A stretch of 64,000 bases of DNA from Devosia sp. YR412 (GTDB taxonomy: Bacteria; Pseudomonadota; Alphaproteobacteria; Rhizobiales; Devosiaceae). The notes beneath the pieces were generated by a model. That model was not told the origin of the DNA. It was given only the letters and a program-made list of their open reading frames with translations, and did no database searches. Shown one piece after another: positions 44,729 through 53,751 of the stretch. Position 1 is the first letter of the stretch. The number at the start of each line of letters is the position of its first letter. Position numbers and translations under genes: made by a program. The DNA is taken from positions 248,001 through 312,000 of the forward strand of contig NZ_FOFL01000003.1 in assembly GCF_900110945.1 (NCBI RefSeq), in the 5' to 3' direction.

Positions 44729-45436
44729 ATGGCACGACGCAAAGGCATCTGGCGGATCCTGCGGCCCATCGCAATGGTGGTGGGTCTGCTCATCGCCGTG
44801 CCGGTGGTGCTGACGCCGCTTTATCTGGTGATCGATCCCGTTTCCGTGCCGATGCTGGAACGCTATCTCACCGGCCGAGCGGTCGATCGCCAGTGGCGCG
44901 ATATCGGCGATATATCCGATCGGCTGAAGGCCTCGGTCATTCTCTCGGAAGATGGCCAGTTCTGCCGGCATTGGGGCGTGGATTTCGGTGCGCTGCGCGA
45001 AGAAGTGGAACGCTATATGGAGGGCGAGGATGCGCGCGGCGCCTCGACCATCACCATGCAGGTGGCGCGCAATCTCTTCCTCTGGAACTCACCCAGCGTC
45101 ATCCGCAAGGCGCTGGAAGTGCCGCTGGCGCTCTATGTCGATCTGGTGCTGCCCAAGCGGCGGATCATGGAGATCTATCTCAATATCGCCGAATGGGGGC
45201 CGGAGGGGCAGTTCGGCATTGCCGCTGGCGCCCAGCGGGCCTTTGGCATCACGCCACAAAATCTGGACTGGCGGAGGGCGACACTGCTGGTGACGGCTTT
45301 GCCCAATCCCATGCTGCGCCAGCCGGGGCGGCCATCACAAGGTATGCTGCGCATCGCGGGCATCATCGAGGGACGCGTCATGGAATATGGCCAGCGCGCC
45401 GCCTGCGTCGGTGACAACGGCCGGCTGGCGCTCTAG
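44729..45436 (+). CDS. mtgA: Monofunctional peptidoglycan glycosyltransferase MtgA
   Basis: A 235-residue GT51 enzyme polymerising lipid II into glycan strands in the periplasm. One N-terminal membrane anchor (about 14-35). Catalytic Glu74 lies in VILSEDGQFCRHWGVD, followed by GASTITMQVARNLFLW and RRIMEIYLNIAEWGP, all GT51 motifs. There is no transpeptidase domain. Its stop overlaps the convergent ChaC gene by four bases. Confidence 0.95.
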   Translation: MARRKGIWRILRPIAMVVGLLIAVPVVLTPLYLVIDPVSVPMLERYLTGRAVDRQWRDIGDISDRLKASVILSEDGQFCRHWGVDFGALREEVERYMEGEDARGASTITMQVARNLFLWNSPSVIRKALEVPLALYVDLVLPKRRIMEIYLNIAEWGPEGQFGIAAGAQRAFGITPQNLDWRRATLLVTALPNPMLRQPGRPSQGMLRIAGIIEGRVMEYGQRAACVGDNGRLAL

Positions 45437-45981
45437 GCGGCCTGCTCCTGCGTCAGCAGGTCGGCCAGCGCCATCAACTGGCGATCGCGAATGCCGAGTT
45501 CGCCGAGATGGCGGGCGGTGTTGAGCACATAATCCACATTGCGACCCGAGAGACCGACGCCGGCCCGCACCATGGCGGCCTGCTGGTCGAGATCGAGCCG
45601 GCCGGCAAACTGCTCGTGGTTTTCATCGACGAGAAAGGCAAGCGCGCTGACCGTGCGGCCATCGGCCAGGCGCACCGGCCGCATCACGTCGCGATAGACG
45701 GCTGTGACCTGCTCGCGCTCCTGCAGATAGGCATAGACCTGGGCCCAGTCGCTGTCGGCCACTTCGAACACCATGCCGCGGCAGGAGCCGCCGCGCGCCA
45801 GGCCGAACACCAGGCCCGGCTGTTCCACCGTGCCGCGATGGTGGTGTGAAACAATAGACAGGCTGCGATGGGCGCCCTTGAGCAGGCCCTGTTGGGCCGA
45901 GACATGGGCAAAGCCCGGGTTCCAGATCAGGGACCCATAGCCGAAGACCCAATGGGTCGCTGTCGTTTCCAAATCGCGCAT
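45433..45981 (-). CDS. ChaC-like gamma-glutamylcyclotransferase (copy 1)
   Basis: A 182-residue ChaC family protein that likely cleaves glutathione to 5-oxoproline and Cys-Gly. The substrate-binding VFGYGSLIWNPGF and the catalytic-Glu region VYAYLQEREQVTAVY are present, with GSCRGMVFEV between. Start at 45981 with AGGA upstream; the frame is open to 46029. A longer paralogue lies at 60106. Confidence 0.9.
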   Translation of the reverse strand: MRDLETTATHWVFGYGSLIWNPGFAHVSAQQGLLKGAHRSLSIVSHHHRGTVEQPGLVFGLARGGSCRGMVFEVADSDWAQVYAYLQEREQVTAVYRDVMRPVRLADGRTVSALAFLVDENHEQFAGRLDLDQQAAMVRAGVGLSGRNVDYVLNTARHLGELGIRDRQLMALADLLTQEQAA

Positions 45982-46127
45982 CGTCCTACTCTCAACGCAA
46001 AACCTAGGCAGACTTGCGGCGGCAAGCAATGGCCTGCCTGTCAGTTATGGGTCCTGCAGCGCCGGCGCCACCCGGATTTGACTACGCCTCTTTAGTCGAC
46101 CGGCCGGTAAAGGTAAGACTGCCCGCC

Positions 46128-47099
46128 ATGAAGAAGCGAATCATCCTCCTCGGCTCTGTCGTCATTGGTGTCATCCTCCTGTGGAGCGCGGCCTGGCTCG
46201 TGTTCGCCGGCATGATCAAGCAGAATATCGAAGCCATGGCGCTGGCCGATGGCGTGCTGACGCCGCGCGCGACCTGCGAGACGCTCAATGTTGGCGGCTT
46301 TCCCTTCCGCTTCGATGCCGATTGCGTCAATGCGCGGGTGGTCAGCGGCGATGTGGTGGTGGATGTGCCAGGGATTCGCGCCAGCGCGCTGGTCTATTCG
46401 CCGACCTTCATCCGCGCCTCGGCGCTTGGTCCGCTACAGCTGACCGACAATTTTACCGGCACGCGTAACAGCGTGGCCTGGGCCGGGCTGGAAGCGAGTC
46501 TCAGGCTCGACAACTGGCGCATCACGCGCGGCTCGATTTCGGGCACGGACATGGTGTGGAGCGATACGCTGTTCGGCGATGCAGTGATTGCGGAGAGCCC
46601 GCTGGTGGAGCTGCATCTGTTCGATATTCCCGAGCAGCATGATGCAGAACGGCATGTGTCGGCGCTGGCCGCCTATGCGCGGGCGCAGAATGCGTCATGG
46701 CCAGGCCTGACGCTTACCGACACCAATGCCGAGATCCAGCTCGAACTCAGCGGCCTGCCCGACGATGTACGCTATTGGGGCGATCCCATGCTGTTGCCGG
46801 CCCTGCAGCAGGCGGGCGGCAAGCTCAATATTGTCTCGATCCACGCCACCGATGGCGACTCGACGCTCGATGCCAGCGGCGAGCTCGGGCTCGATCCGCA
46901 GGCCATGCTGGACGGCCAGATCGCCATCACCTCCACCGGCGTTGCCGAGCGGATCGGGCCGATGATCGAGGAGCCGTTTCGCACACTGGTGCTCGGCACG
47001 CCGGGCGCCGATGGGGTCTACAGCAATCAGCTGACCTTCAAGGCCGGCGCGATTTTTTCGGGGCTTGTGCCCATCGCGAGCGTGCCGCCGCTGTATTAG
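46128..47099 (+). CDS. DUF2125 membrane-anchored protein
   Basis: A 323-residue protein with one N-terminal membrane helix (about 5-27, ILLGSVVIGVILLWSAAWLV) and a periplasmic beta-rich body: NVGGFPFRFDADCVNARV, then ASALVYSPTFIRASALGP, and a Leu-Asp-rich central part. This is the alphaproteobacterial DUF2125 family, unknown in function; the layout recalls AsmA-like lipid/envelope proteins. Start ATG 46128 fits the signal anchor; the ribosome site is weak. Confidence 0.87.
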   Translation: MKKRIILLGSVVIGVILLWSAAWLVFAGMIKQNIEAMALADGVLTPRATCETLNVGGFPFRFDADCVNARVVSGDVVVDVPGIRASALVYSPTFIRASALGPLQLTDNFTGTRNSVAWAGLEASLRLDNWRITRGSISGTDMVWSDTLFGDAVIAESPLVELHLFDIPEQHDAERHVSALAAYARAQNASWPGLTLTDTNAEIQLELSGLPDDVRYWGDPMLLPALQQAGGKLNIVSIHATDGDSTLDASGELGLDPQAMLDGQIAITSTGVAERIGPMIEEPFRTLVLGTPGADGVYSNQLTFKAGAIFSGLVPIASVPPLY

Positions 47100-47159
47100 C
47101 GTTCCGAGCGGGCCTTACCTTCGTGCCATTCGAGCGTAGCTCTCATGGCCTTGCCTGCT

Positions 47160-47185
47160 CAAATCGCTCCAATGGAGCGATTTGC
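47160..47185. terminator. Hairpin between convergent DUF2125 and tyrA genes
   Basis: CAAATCGCTCC-AAT-GGAGCGATTTG, perfect 11-bp stem; A/T pairs near the base give a weak bidirectional terminator. Confidence 0.7.
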
Positions 47186-47200
47186 CCCTGCGGGTCGCAG

Positions 47201-48172
47201 TCAAGCGTCCTCGCCGCCATCATGCTCGCGCACAAACGGAATGTCCGGCACCGGCGGGGCCTCGTGTGGGCGGCCAAAGTCGGGGGCGGCGGTTTCCTGG
47301 CCGGCCGAGATGATCGAGCGGCGGATGGCGCGGGTGCGGGTGAACATGGCCTCCAAGGCCGGTCCGTCGCCCATGCGCACCGAGCGCTGCAGCGCCGATA
47401 GGTCTTCCGAAAAGCGGCCGAGCATTTCCAGCACGGCATCGCGATTGGTCAGGAAAATGTCGCGCCACATCACCGGGTCCGAGGCGGCGATGCGGGTGAA
47501 ATCGCGGAAGCCCGAGGCCGAGAATTTGATGACTTCGGACTGGGTGGCGGCTTCGAGGTCGGCGACCGTGCCGACGATATTGTAAGCCACGAGATGCGGA
47601 ATATGGCTGGTGATGGCCAGCACCATGTCGTGGTGGGCGGCATCCATGCTCTCGACCTGGCTGCCCATGGCGCGCCAGAAGGTGGCGAGCTTTTCGATCT
47701 TGGCCGGATCGACTTCGGCGCCTGGAGTGAGAACGCACCAGCGGCCGGTGAACAGTTCTGGGAAGCCGGCTGACGGGCCGGAATGCTCGGTGCCGGCAAG
47801 CGGATGGCCGGGAATGAGGCTGATGTCTTTTGGCACAAGCGGCGCCAGCGTTTTGACCACGTGACCCTTGACCGAGCCCACGTCGGACAGGATGGCGCCC
47901 GGCTCCAGTGCGGGCGCGATGGCCTGCATGACGCCTTCATAGGCGCCAATGGGCGTGCAGATGATCACAAGATCCGCGCCGCGCACTGCTTCTGCGGCAT
48001 CCAGCGTATAGATATCGCCCAGACCCAACTCGCGCGCTTCGTCGAGCGTTTCCAGCTTGCGGGTGGCGATGGAAATGACTTCCACCAGGCCTTGCCGGCG
48101 GGCGGCGAGGGCGATGGAGGAGCCGATCAGGCCGATGCCGATCAGGGCGAGTTTGCGAAAATGGACCGTCAT
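47201..48172 (-). CDS. tyrA: Prephenate/arogenate dehydrogenase (TyrA/TyrC type)
   Basis: A 323-residue NAD(P)-dependent dehydrogenase of tyrosine biosynthesis. Rossmann motif LALIGIGLIGSSIALAARR, then IICTPIGAYEGVM, SDVGSVKGHVV, and the substrate-site PGHPLAGTEHSGPSAG. No chorismate mutase or ACT domain is fused. Whether prephenate or arogenate is preferred is not evident. Its ATG overlaps the hisC stop by four bases; HisC-type transaminases in this context often supply aromatic transamination. Confidence 0.95.
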   Translation of the reverse strand: MTVHFRKLALIGIGLIGSSIALAARRQGLVEVISIATRKLETLDEARELGLGDIYTLDAAEAVRGADLVIICTPIGAYEGVMQAIAPALEPGAILSDVGSVKGHVVKTLAPLVPKDISLIPGHPLAGTEHSGPSAGFPELFTGRWCVLTPGAEVDPAKIEKLATFWRAMGSQVESMDAAHHDMVLAITSHIPHLVAYNIVGTVADLEAATQSEVIKFSASGFRDFTRIAASDPVMWRDIFLTNRDAVLEMLGRFSEDLSALQRSVRMGDGPALEAMFTRTRAIRRSIISAGQETAAPDFGRPHEAPPVPDIPFVREHDGGEDA

Positions 48173-49269
48173 GCGACCTTGACCAATGCCTTGAGAATGC
48201 CGGCGACGCCGCGCATCGCCTGTTCGGAACCGATGGAAATGCGCAGGGCATCGTGAATGCCATAGGAAGCGCCGATTTCGCGCACGATCAAGCCGCGCTC
48301 GCGCAGCGTCTCGAAGGCCAGCGCGGCGTGTTCGGCGTCTGGAAACAGCACCATGACGAAATTGGCCTGGCTGGGGATAACCCGGAAATGGTTGGATTCA
48401 TCCAGTTCGGCCGTGATCCAGTCGCGCCATTGCGCATTATGAGCCTTGAGCTTGTCGTTGAACTCGCTGTCGCGTGCCGCGGCGGCACCGGCCAACTGGG
48501 CCGGCAAGTTGACGTTGAACGGGCCGCGAATGCGGTTGATGGCGTCGATGACGTGGTCTGGCCCGAACATCCAGCCTATGCGGGCCGCAGCGAGCCCCAT
48601 CTTGGAGAAGGTGCGGACCATGACGACATTGCTCGCCTCGCGCACCAGGTCGGCGCCGACGGTAAAATCCTCGGCCGTCACATATTCGGCATAGGCATTG
48701 TCGATCACCAGCATGATGTCGGGCCGCAGGCCGGCATGCAGGCGCCTCACTTCGGCGTCCGGCAGATAGGTGCCGGTTGGATTGTTGGGATTGGCCAGCC
48801 AGATGATTTTGGTCCGGGGGGTGACTGCCGCCAAGAGCGCATCGACATCGGCGGTGTAGTCGTCCTCGTCGACCATGACGATCGCGGCGCCCGCTGCCTT
48901 GGTGATGATCGGATAGACCGAAAAGCCGTAGCGGTTCATCACCGCCTCGTCGCCTTCGCCGAGATAGCACTGCGCCAAGAGGTGCAGCAGGTCGTCCGAG
49001 CCATTGCCGCAGACGATCAGCGCCGGATCAAGCCCATGCACTTCGCCGAGCGCGGTGCGCAGCACGCGGCTCGACCCCTCTGGATAGATGTCGAGATGTT
49101 CGGACGCCGCGCGAAACGCTTCCATGGCCTTGGGGCTGGCGCCGAGCGGGCTTTCATTGGCCGACAGCTTGATCGAATTGCTCCCCGGCGCGCCGGACTT
49201 GCCGGGCAGGTAGGGGGCAATATCGAGGATACCGGGCTGTGGAACGGGGCGAAGAGGTGCGTCGGACAT
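48169..49269 (-). CDS. hisC: Histidinol-phosphate (or aromatic) aminotransferase
   Basis: A 366-residue class I/II PLP aminotransferase. IKLSANESPLGASPKAMEAF, IVCGNGSDDLLHLLAQCYLG, NPNNPTGTYLP and the PLP-Lys motif VRTFSKMGLAAARIG are present. It is close to HisC; coupling with tyrA suggests that aromatic amino acid transamination may be its main role here. I start at ATG 49269 (MSDAPLRPVPQPG); the long upstream frame to 49821 is a shadow of the methyltransferase gene. Confidence 0.93.
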   Translation of the reverse strand: MSDAPLRPVPQPGILDIAPYLPGKSGAPGSNSIKLSANESPLGASPKAMEAFRAASEHLDIYPEGSSRVLRTALGEVHGLDPALIVCGNGSDDLLHLLAQCYLGEGDEAVMNRYGFSVYPIITKAAGAAIVMVDEDDYTADVDALLAAVTPRTKIIWLANPNNPTGTYLPDAEVRRLHAGLRPDIMLVIDNAYAEYVTAEDFTVGADLVREASNVVMVRTFSKMGLAAARIGWMFGPDHVIDAINRIRGPFNVNLPAQLAGAAAARDSEFNDKLKAHNAQWRDWITAELDESNHFRVIPSQANFVMVLFPDAEHAALAFETLRERGLIVREIGASYGIHDALRISIGSEQAMRGVAGILKALVKVA

Positions 49270-49337
49270 GATGCCAATCTGGGCGGAAAAACCGCGCGGA
49301 CCATAGTCAAAGCCATGCGCGATGGCAAAGGAAAGCG

Positions 49338-50069
49338 TCAGCCCTGCCGCGCCGTAGCGGTGTTCATGCTGGGCACGCGGACGAAGCGTTCCTCGCGCTT
49401 GCGGCGGGGAATGGCCGGGAAGGCTTCCTTGCGGGCGCGCACGCAGATGACGCCGCTCATCGCCGGGCCGAACAATCGCCCGGCGCGCTCGAAGGCGCGG
49501 GTGGATTTCAGCACCAATGCGTTTTGCACCGGCGGCAGGAACAGGCCATCGCGCCAGGCTTCGGGCACGAAGCTGTGGTCGCGCAATAGCTTGTCGAGCT
49601 GGCTGCCGGAATAGGGATTGCCCTGGCCGAAGGGGGTATTGTCGCGCTGGGCCCAGATGCCGCGACGGCGCGGTACGACGATGATCAGCTGCCCATTGGG
49701 CGCCGTGATACGCCAGAGCTCGCGCATCAGCTCCTCGGCATCGGCCACATGCTCGAAGGCATGGATGGCGATGGTGAGGTCGACAGCGGCATCGGTCAAC
49801 GGCATTTCCAGCGGATCGCACAGCACGGTATGGCTCGGGCCCTCGCGCGGCCAGGCCGAGGCGCCCTGCCGTGCCGGCATGAAGGCCAGCACGCGCTCGG
49901 CCTTGTCGAGGGCAAAGCGCAGATAGGGCGTCGCAAAGCCGAGACCCAACACGCGCTTACCGGAAACGTCCTCGGCCAGGCCCACGACCTGTTCGCGCAC
50001 CAGCGTCCGCGAAATGCGGCCCAGTGGCGATTTGTAATAGGCAATGAGGCGGGTCACGTCGGCGGTCAT
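49338..50069 (-). CDS. Class I SAM-dependent methyltransferase
   Basis: A 243-residue protein with a Rossmann-type methyltransferase core: KRVLGLGFATPYLRFALDKA (a variant of the usual E/DxGxGxG SAM loop), MPLTDAAVDLTIAIHAFEHV, and LMRELWRITAPNGQLIIVVP. A basic C-terminus (IPRRKREERFVR) follows. The substrate is unknown. It is 68 bases upstream of hisC on the same strand and divergent from gloB. Confidence 0.85.
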   Translation of the reverse strand: MTADVTRLIAYYKSPLGRISRTLVREQVVGLAEDVSGKRVLGLGFATPYLRFALDKAERVLAFMPARQGASAWPREGPSHTVLCDPLEMPLTDAAVDLTIAIHAFEHVADAEELMRELWRITAPNGQLIIVVPRRRGIWAQRDNTPFGQGNPYSGSQLDKLLRDHSFVPEAWRDGLFLPPVQNALVLKSTRAFERAGRLFGPAMSGVICVRARKEAFPAIPRRKREERFVRVPSMNTATARQG

Positions 50070-50174
50070 GGTTCCAACTCTGCCGGTTTCGCGCGGACTT
50101 GTCCAATTGGCCGGTTGTCATGGGCAGGCGCTACCCCTAGCTATCGAGGCAAAGAGTTTTGAAGGAGCCGTGCC

Positions 50175-50942
50175 ATGAGTCTGATCGTCGATGTATTTCC
50201 CGCGCGCAGCGATAATTTCGGTTACCTGGTGCATGACACGGCCACTGGCCGCACCGCCGCGATCGACGCGCCGGAAGCCGCGGCGATCAAGAATGCGCTG
50301 CTGCATCGCGGCTGGACGCTGAGCGATATTTTCATCACCCACCACCATATCGACCATGTCGAAGCCATCCCCGAGCTCAAGGCGGAGTTTGGTGTGCGCG
50401 TGGTCGGGCCGCGGGCCGAGGCCGACAAGATTGCCGATCTCGACGAACTGGTCGCCGGTGGCGAGACACTGGCGCTGGGCGAGACCGTGTTCCAAGTCTA
50501 TGACGCGCCGGGCCATACGCTGGGGCAAATCGTGTTCCACGACGCGGCCGGCAAGCATCTGTTCACCGCCGATGCGCTGTTTTCACTGGGCGTCGGCCGC
50601 ATGTTCGAGGGCACGCCGGGGCCGATGTGGGAAGGCGTCAAGGCGCTCCGCGCATTGCCTGACGATACGCTGGTGTATTGTGGCCACGAATATACCCAGA
50701 GCAATGCCAAGTTTGCCCTGTCGATCGACCCCGACAATGTGGCGCTGCAGAAGCGCGCAGCCGAGGTCGATGCCCTGCGTATTGCCGGCAAGGCGACGAT
50801 CCCCTTCCTGCTCGGCGAAGACAAGGCGGCCAATCCGTTCCTGCGCGCCGATGCGCCGGAACTAGCCAAGCACTACGGTCTCGAGGGCGCTTCGCCCGCC
50901 GAAGTGTTTGCGGCCATTCGCAAGGGCAAGGATACGTTCTAG
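50175..50942 (+). CDS. gloB: Hydroxyacylglutathione hydrolase (glyoxalase II)
   Basis: A 255-residue metallo-beta-lactamase-fold enzyme that hydrolyses S-lactoylglutathione to lactate and glutathione. Metal motif FITHHHIDHVEAI, then APGHTLGQIVF, FTADALFSLGVGRMFEG and YCGHEYTQSNAKF are the GloB set, with the C-terminal HAGH domain ending FAAIRKGKDTF. It is the second step of methylglyoxal detoxification; mgsA (23464) makes the toxin. Confidence 0.96.
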   Translation: MSLIVDVFPARSDNFGYLVHDTATGRTAAIDAPEAAAIKNALLHRGWTLSDIFITHHHIDHVEAIPELKAEFGVRVVGPRAEADKIADLDELVAGGETLALGETVFQVYDAPGHTLGQIVFHDAAGKHLFTADALFSLGVGRMFEGTPGPMWEGVKALRALPDDTLVYCGHEYTQSNAKFALSIDPDNVALQKRAAEVDALRIAGKATIPFLLGEDKAANPFLRADAPELAKHYGLEGASPAEVFAAIRKGKDTF

Positions 50943-50956
50943 CCTAGACGCCTGAT

Positions 50957-51005
50957 TTAACCATCTGACGCTTTTTAGGAGCCTAAAGCGTTAACAAAAC
51001 GTTAG
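50957..51005 (+). promoter_or_regulatory. CtrA-type half-site and box upstream of the 82-residue gene
   Basis: TTAACCAT at 50957-50964 and TTAA-CAAAACG-TTAG at 50991-51005 (one mismatch from TTAA-N7-TTAA), 98 bases before the start of the next gene. Confidence 0.45.
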
Positions 51006-51102
51006 CATCTGGCACGAGGATTGCTCTTAATAGGGCATCGGGCCGGATGCTTTGTTTCATTTCGAGACAGATCGGCCCGCTTTGAGACAAAGCGAGGCTG
51101 AT

Positions 51103-51351
51103 ATGGCCAAGAGTGAGAAGGTGATTGCACTACCGGTGCCGCTTGCGGCGCCCGGTGCCAAGCCGTCGCTGGCCCGCAATCCGACCGCCGCAGCCTTTGT
51201 CAGCCAGCTTTTGGCGGAACGCGGCAACCTGCCGCCGCAGCGGGCGCGTCGGCGCGGCAATGCCGAGGGCGCCATCGGCGCTTATGCCGATGGTGCCAAG
51301 GTGACGGTCAAGCGCATGCCCCTGGGTTATCGAACGACGATCGTCGCCTAG
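51103..51351 (+). CDS. Hypothetical 82-residue protein
   Basis: Small soluble basic protein (AKSEKVIALPVPLAAPGAKP, then PTAAAFVSQLLAERGNLPPQ and RARRRGNAEGAIGAYADGAK), with no membrane segment. I do not recognise a family. GAGG at 51094-51097 precedes ATG 51103. Its promoter region has CtrA-type sites, so it may be a cell-cycle or motility-linked protein. It overlaps the convergent membrane-protein gene by four bases. Confidence 0.7.
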   Translation: MAKSEKVIALPVPLAAPGAKPSLARNPTAAAFVSQLLAERGNLPPQRARRRGNAEGAIGAYADGAKVTVKRMPLGYRTTIVA

Positions 51352-51797
51352 CCCATTGTCACGTCGCGACCGGCGCTGGTGATCGATACCGTGAAGCCGG
51401 CGACGACGTCGATCAGCGCCATGACCATGAGCAGGAAGAACACCGAGCTCGAGGCTGCGCCGGCCAGCAGGAATTCGATCAGGAAAGCCACGAAGAGCAC
51501 CATGGAGAGCATGTGCTCGACGATGGACGAGCGCCCGGCATTGGTCGATTTCAGCACTTCGATGAACAGGCAGACAATGCCGATCACCAGCAGGAAATCG
51601 CCGGCCGTGATGGCCCATGGCGTGCCGGATACCATGGGAATGGTGAAGAGCCCATTGGACCAGCCGGCGGGCGAGCCACCGAAGAACAGGAATGCCACGA
51701 TATTGTAGAGCACGAAGGGCACGACCAGCAGCGGCGGGATGAAGGTCCCATTGCGACGCGTGGCATGTGGGGTCGGCATATAGACGGTTTCGGTCAT
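51348..51797 (-). CDS. Hypothetical four-helix membrane protein
   Basis: A 149-residue protein with about four hydrophobic helices (roughly 20-42, 60-80, 92-112 and 118-140; for example LLVVPFVLYNIVAFLFFGG and FFLLMVMALIDVVAGF) and a polar, His/Arg-rich N-terminus. I do not recognise a family with confidence. Start at 51797 with GGAG upstream on the minus strand. Confidence 0.75.
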   Translation of the reverse strand: MTETVYMPTPHATRRNGTFIPPLLVVPFVLYNIVAFLFFGGSPAGWSNGLFTIPMVSGTPWAITAGDFLLVIGIVCLFIEVLKSTNAGRSSIVEHMLSMVLFVAFLIEFLLAGAASSSVFFLLMVMALIDVVAGFTVSITSAGRDVTMG

Positions 51798-51799
51798 CG

Positions 51800-51825
51800 G
51801 GTGGCTCCGGTTCGACGGAGCCACC
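51800..51825. repeat. Inverted repeat at the start of the four-helix protein gene
   Basis: GGTGGCTCCG-GTTCGA-CGGAGCCACC, 10-bp arms, overlaps the ribosome-binding region of the reverse-strand gene starting at 51797. A fold in the mRNA here would mask the ribosome site. Confidence 0.5.
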
Positions 51826-51845
51826 ATGCCAGAGGAATGCGAAAT

Positions 51846-51880
51846 GAGAAAGGCGGCCGCTGGATGCCAGCGACCGCCTT
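51846..51880 (-). terminator. Terminator after fumC
   Basis: On the minus strand AAGGCGGTCGCTGG-CAT-CCAGCGGCCGCCTT (one mismatch) followed by TCTC, 20 bases past the fumC stop. Confidence 0.75.
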
Positions 51881-51900
51881 CTGTTACTGGATGTCTGGTC

Positions 51901-53301
51901 TTACTTCTTGAGCTTGAGCGGCCCGACCATCTGTTCCGGCTTTACTTCGGCGTCGAATTCGTCGCCGGTGAGCAGGCCAAGCTCGATCGCCGTCTCGCGC
52001 AGGGTGCTACCATTCTTGTGGGCGGTCTTGGCGATCTTGGCGGCATTGTCGTAGCCGATCTTGCGGTTGAGCGCGGTGACCAGCATCAGCGACTTGTTGA
52101 CCAGCTCGTCGATGCGCTTGCGGTCGGGCTCGATGCCGACGGCGCAATTGTCGTTGAACGACTTGGCACTGTCCGCGAGAAGCCGTACGGCCTGCAGGAA
52201 GTTATAGGCGATGACCGGCTTGAAGACGTTGAGCTCGAAATTGCCCTGCGATGCAGCAAAGCCAATGGCGGCGTCATTGCCCATGACATGGGCGACGACC
52301 ATGGTCATGGCCTCGGACTGGGTCGGGTTGACCTTGCCCGGCATGATCGACGAGCCGGGCTCGTTTTCCGGAATGGTGATTTCGCCCAGGCCCGAACGCG
52401 GACCGGAAGCCAGCCAGCGCACGTCATTGGCGATCTTCATGAAGGCCACGGCCAACTGCTTCAGCGCGCCGGAAGTGCCGACAAAGGCGTCGTGGCCGGC
52501 CAGCAGCGCGAATTTGTTGGGGCCGGTGACGAAGTCATGGCCGGTCAGCGTGGCGATTTCCTTGGCCACGGCCACGGCATAGTCGGGGTGGGCGTTGAGG
52601 CCCGTGCCGACGGCCGTACCGCCGAGCGCCAGCTCCTTGAGCTGGGGAATGGTCGCCTTGATGGCGGCGATCGCGTAGTCGATCTGGGCGACCCAGCCGG
52701 AGATTTCCTGGCCGAGCGTCAGTGGCGTCGCGTCCTGCAGATGGGTGCGGCCGATCTTGACCACATCCATGAATTCTTCCGACTTGGCATGCAGCGTATC
52801 GCGCAGCAGGGCGACACGCGGGAACAGATAGTTTTCCAGCGCCTCGACGGCGGCGATATGCATGGCGGTGGGATAGGTGTCGTTGGACGACTGGCTCATG
52901 TTGACGTGGTCATTGGGATGCACGGGTTTTTTGGAGCCCATGGTGCCGCCGGCCAGCTCGATGCCACGGTTGGAGATGACCTCGTTGACATTCATATTGG
53001 ACTGGGTGCCCGAACCGGTCTGCCAGACGACGAGCGGGAAGTGATCGGCAAGCTTGCCGGCAATCACTTCATCGGCCGCGGCGACGATCAGGTCGCGCGT
53101 CGCTTCATCGAGCAGGCCAAGCTTGTGGTTGGCCAGGGCCGCGGCTTTCTTGAGCACGCCAAAGGCCGTGACGATTTCGGTCGGCATCTTCTCGCCGCCG
53201 ATGTCGAAATTCATCAGGCTCCGGGCCGTCTGCGCGCCGTAGTATTTGTCGGTCGGGACCTCGATCGTGCCCATGGTGTCCGATTCAACGCGCATGCTCA
53301 T
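51901..53301 (-). CDS. fumC: Fumarate hydratase class II
   Basis: A 466-residue iron-independent fumarase of the TCA cycle. N-terminal [20 protein letters not shown], then [57 protein letters not shown], and the superfamily signature [13 protein letters not shown] are all present. Length matches the family. rpmF lies upstream on the same strand with a terminator between. Confidence 0.97.
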   Translation of the reverse strand: MSMRVESDTMGTIEVPTDKYYGAQTARSLMNFDIGGEKMPTEIVTAFGVLKKAAALANHKLGLLDEATRDLIVAAADEVIAGKLADHFPLVVWQTGSGTQSNMNVNEVISNRGIELAGGTMGSKKPVHPNDHVNMSQSSNDTYPTAMHIAAVEALENYLFPRVALLRDTLHAKSEEFMDVVKIGRTHLQDATPLTLGQEISGWVAQIDYAIAAIKATIPQLKELALGGTAVGTGLNAHPDYAVAVAKEIATLTGHDFVTGPNKFALLAGHDAFVGTSGALKQLAVAFMKIANDVRWLASGPRSGLGEITIPENEPGSSIMPGKVNPTQSEAMTMVVAHVMGNDAAIGFAASQGNFELNVFKPVIAYNFLQAVRLLADSAKSFNDNCAVGIEPDRKRIDELVNKSLMLVTALNRKIGYDNAAKIAKTAHKNGSTLRETAIELGLLTGDEFDAEVKPEQMVGPLKLKK

Positions 53302-53347
53302 AAAGTCACTCCCGGATTGGCCGCTTCAAACGCGGCTTGATAACAGC

Positions 53348-53380
53348 AAAACGGCCGACCCTCAGTGAGGATCGGCCGTC
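53348..53380 (-). terminator. Terminator after rpmF
   Basis: Minus-strand ACGGCCGA ... TCGGCCGT stem (with inner pairs) followed by TTTTGC, 44 bases past the rpmF stop. Confidence 0.75.
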
Positions 53381-53423
53381 GCAATATCATAGATCGAGGG
53401 CAGTTTGCGCCTCGTCTTTGGAA

Positions 53424-53603
53424 TTAGTTCTTGGCCGCGAGGACCTGACGACCGCGGTACATGCCGGTCTTGAGGTCGACGTGGTGCGGACGGCGCAGCT
53501 CGCCCGAATCCTTGTCTTCGACATAGGAACCAGCGGAAAGGGCGTCGGCCGAGCGGCGGAAGCCGCGCTTCATCGGCGAGGTCTTGCGTTTTGGAACTGC
53601 CAT
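53424..53603 (-). CDS. rpmF: 50S ribosomal protein L32
   Basis: A 59-residue protein that I translated by hand: [20 protein letters not shown] at the start, then [20 protein letters not shown] and a terminal [13 protein letters not shown]. This is the alphaproteobacterial L32 pattern, without the Cys zinc-ribbon pairs found in some phyla. It is short and easily missed by length cut-offs. A 148-base region upstream separates it from the next gene. Confidence 0.95.
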   Translation of the reverse strand: MAVPKRKTSPMKRGFRRSADALSAGSYVEDKDSGELRRPHHVDLKTGMYRGRQVLAAKN

Positions 53604-53751
53604 GGTCGGTACTCCGAATTCAATATCGTTGCGCCGCCAGAGCGGCCCAGAGAATTCATCTCTGAAGGGGTTGGTGGCGTCTATAGAGGAAGACGAAGAG
53701 CTTGGCTAGAGGCTTGTGAAAGAGTCGTCACACTAACTCTGCGCCGCCAAA

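Noticed and set aside
49270..49821. N-terminal extension of hisC to 49821
   Set aside because: Arg-rich sequence in the wrong frame of the methyltransferase gene; the aminotransferase domain starts just after ATG 49269.
51826..53340. 504-codon plus-strand frame over fumC
   Set aside because: Shadow of a canonical fumarase; it also runs through the fumC terminator.
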